In this document: positions 60,839 to 62,191 of the stretch, one piece after another
Layout of the letters: every line of letters begins with the position of its first letter
Position numbering within the stretch: position 1 is the first letter of the stretch
Assembly (NCBI GenBank): GCA_964600685.1
Contig: CAZRKU010000005.1
Span: forward strand, 1-62,191
Length of the DNA: 62,191 nt
DNA from: TMP-24 sp964600685
GTDB lineage: Bacteria; Pseudomonadota; Alphaproteobacteria; Rhodobacterales; Rhodobacteraceae
Reading direction: 5' to 3'
Translations under genes and position numbers: made by a program
Notes under the pieces: model-generated
The model's database searches: none
What the model saw: the letters and a program-made list of their open reading frames with translations, nothing else
Told to the model about the DNA's origin: nothing

Positions 60839-61822
60839 TTACTGCAGCGCCTTGTCGGTGATCTGGTGGGTCCAGGCCCCTTCCGGCACCTTGGTGATCA
60901 CCGGATCGGAGCCACCCGCCATCAGCGTCGCGACCGTGCGGTCGAAGTCGGCCGGGTCAAGCGCGCCGTTCGAACCGGCGGTCAGCTTGGCGATCTCGCC
61001 CATCATGCGCTTCTGGTGGGTTTCGGTCTGGGCACCCGTCTCGTCATTTGCCAGAACGATCATCGCCGCTTCGTCGGGGTTCTGTTCGGCATATTTCCAG
61101 CCCTTCATCGACGCGCGCACGAAGCGGACCATCTTGTCCTCGAAGGCCGGATCGGCCAGCTTTTCTTCCAGCACGTAAAGGCCGTCCTCCATCGTGGCGA
61201 CGCCCATGTCCTGATATTTGAAGGTCACGAGCTGATCTTCCGCAATGCCCGCGTCGATGACCTGCCAGTATTCGTTATAGGTCATGGTCGAAATGCAGGC
61301 CGCCTGCTTTTGCAGCAGGGGATCGACGTTGAAGCCCTGCTTCAGCACCTCGACCCCGTCCGCGCCGCCGGTCGTCGGAATGCCGAGCGACGACATCCAC
61401 GACAGGAACGGATATTCGTTGCCGAAGAACCAGACGCCGAGCACCTTGCCCTTGAAGTCCTCGGGCTGGGCGATGCCGGTTTCCTTCAGGCAGGTCAGCA
61501 TCATGCCCGAAGACTTGAAGGGCTGGGCGATGTTGACGAGCGGCAGCCCCTTCTCACGGGCGGCCAGCGCCGAAGGCATCCAGTCGATCACCACATCGGC
61601 CCCGCCGCCCGCGACAACCTGGGTCGGCGCGATGTCCGGCCCGCCGGGAAGGATGGTGACGTTCAGCCCTTCCTCATCGTAAAAGCCCTTGTCCTTGGCG
61701 ACGTAATAGCCCGCGAACTGGGCTTGGGTGACCCATTTCAGCTGCAGCGTCACCTCCTCCGCCGCCTGGGCACCACCCGCCAGCAGTGCCGCGAACAGGG
61801 CCGATCCGAGAAGTCTTTTCAT
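60839..61822 (-). CDS. NMT1/ThiY-type ABC substrate-binding protein
   Basis: The 327-residue precursor has a Sec signal (LLGSALFAALLAGGAQA) and an NMT1/THI5-like (SsuA/THI5) domain: VTLQLKWVTQAQFAGYYVAK, DKGFYDEEGLNVTILPGG, and KGKVLGVWFFGNEYPF. Such proteins bind pyrimidines of thiamine biosynthesis or related heterocycles. CLKETGIAQPEDFKGK is also typical of the group. AAGGAGG precedes the ATG. The permease gene lies 30 bp upstream, and its partner ATPase is probably off the window. Confidence 0.9.
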   Translation of the reverse strand: MKRLLGSALFAALLAGGAQAAEEVTLQLKWVTQAQFAGYYVAKDKGFYDEEGLNVTILPGGPDIAPTQVVAGGGADVVIDWMPSALAAREKGLPLVNIAQPFKSSGMMLTCLKETGIAQPEDFKGKVLGVWFFGNEYPFLSWMSSLGIPTTGGADGVEVLKQGFNVDPLLQKQAACISTMTYNEYWQVIDAGIAEDQLVTFKYQDMGVATMEDGLYVLEEKLADPAFEDKMVRFVRASMKGWKYAEQNPDEAAMIVLANDETGAQTETHQKRMMGEIAKLTAGSNGALDPADFDRTVATLMAGGSDPVITKVPEGAWTHQITDKALQ

Positions 61823-61852
61823 GTCGTTCCTCCTTGTTGGTCTTTTGCCGTC

Positions 61853-62191
61853 TTATGTCCGCCCGCGTTGCGAGGGATGCCAGAAGGTGACGGTCTTTTC
61901 GATGACCGCCACCAAACCATAGAAGCTTGATCCCGCCAAGGCCGCGATGGCAATTTCCGCCCAGACCATGTCGAGCGCAAGCTGGCCCACCGCGGTCGAG
62001 ATGCGGAACCCCATGCCGCGGGTGGGCGAGCCGAAGAACTCTGCCACGATCGCGCCGATCAGGGCCAGCGTCGTCGCGATCTTCAAGCCGTTGAAGATGA
62101 AGGGCATGGCGGCGGGCAGGCGCAGCTTCATCAGCGCCTGCCAGTAACTCGCCCCCCAGGTCGCCATCAGGTCGCGCTGCATCCGCTCGCT
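61853..62191 (-). CDS. ABC transporter permease (ThiX/SsuC-type), N-terminus cut by window edge
   Basis: The visible 112 C-terminal residues carry the EAA-type coupling loop (YWQALMKLRLPAAMPFIFNG) and two or three membrane segments (LKIATTLALIGAIVAEFFG, IAIAALAGSSFYGLVAVIE). This is the usual end of a BPD_transp_1 permease of the nitrate/taurine/ThiX group. It precedes the NMT1-type binding-protein gene by 30 bp and is the membrane part of that uptake system. The start lies beyond position 62191. Confidence 0.92.
   Translation of the reverse strand, partial: SERMQRDLMATWGASYWQALMKLRLPAAMPFIFNGLKIATTLALIGAIVAEFFGSPTRGMGFRISTAVGQLALDMVWAEIAIAALAGSSFYGLVAVIEKTVTFWHPSQRGRT

Noticed and set aside
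1..62191. CRISPR arrays, tRNA or rRNA genes, insertion sequences and prophage genes
   Set aside because: No regularly spaced repeats, cloverleaf-like sequences, transposase or integrase motifs, or phage structural proteins were found on reading both strands.

Overview
The window is a 62 kb piece of a high-G+C chromosome. It looks like a member of the Rhodobacterales (Alphaproteobacteria, Rhodobacteraceae sensu lato). The evidence is the phoR-pstSCAB-phoU-phoB order with N-terminally extended PstA and PstC, the soluble PhoR, the ScfR-type regulator beside a symporter-fused histidine kinase, the fused carnitine dehydrogenase/thioesterase, and the GC-rich hairpin elements between genes. No photosynthesis, rRNA, tRNA, phage, transposon or CRISPR features were found. 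I cannot name the genus from sequence alone.

Layout. 1-3884: glycogen genes glgB (cut by the left edge) and glgP, reading leftward, with two LacI-type operator-like palindromes upstream. 4062-11357: the phosphate regulon, with tandem Pho boxes before pstS. 11517-23218: mostly housekeeping genes (trans-sulfuration enzyme, agmatinase-type hydrolase, HNH protein, glycosyltransferase, esterase, AlkA-like glycosylase, MFS carrier, squalene/phytoene-synthase-like protein, cimA interrupted by a 10-N assembly gap, cysS) and a frameshifted YjbR pseudogene. 23235-29787: a lipoprotein, a PLP decarboxylase, a TPM-domain protein, an outer-membrane barrel, a conserved protein with an Ada-like cysteine motif, an HSL-type esterase and a class II aldolase.

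29824-47000 is the most accessory-looking part. A leftward operon encodes a CocE-type hydrolase, a Tat-exported family-5 binding protein, an 89-residue internally deleted relic of a second binding protein, a dipeptide-type ABC transporter and a phosphatase-superfamily protein. The hydrolase is divergent from choline sulfatase betC. Next comes a leftward operon for quaternary-amine catabolism: BKACE-family cleavage enzyme, carnitine dehydrogenase-thioesterase fusion, acyl-CoA dehydrogenase, ADP-forming acyl-CoA ligase and CaiD-type hydratase. Together these could take gamma-butyrobetaine through L-carnitine to glycine betaine; BetC supplies choline, another glycine-betaine precursor.

47292-50351: two rightward envelope glycosyltransferase genes. 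50389-62191: a FadJ-like protein with a degenerate dehydrogenase half, a DksA/TraR zinc-finger protein, a two-gene YeeE/YedE (PmpAB-like) sulfur module whose second protein is fused to a DUF442 phosphatase/sulfurtransferase domain, an orphan FliM/FliN-like protein, a leftward cluster of ScfR regulator, stand-alone receiver, small membrane protein and SSS-symporter histidine kinase, a tiny lipoprotein, and an NMT1/ThiY-type ABC uptake system cut by the right edge.

The best candidates for something new are the binding-protein relic, the PmpB-DUF442 fusion, the Ada-like cysteine protein, an orphan minus-strand terminator suggesting a small RNA at about 23973-24160, and a glycine-aptamer-like fragment between inverted hairpin elements inside the carnitine operon. 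I saw no clearly unprecedented multi-gene system.
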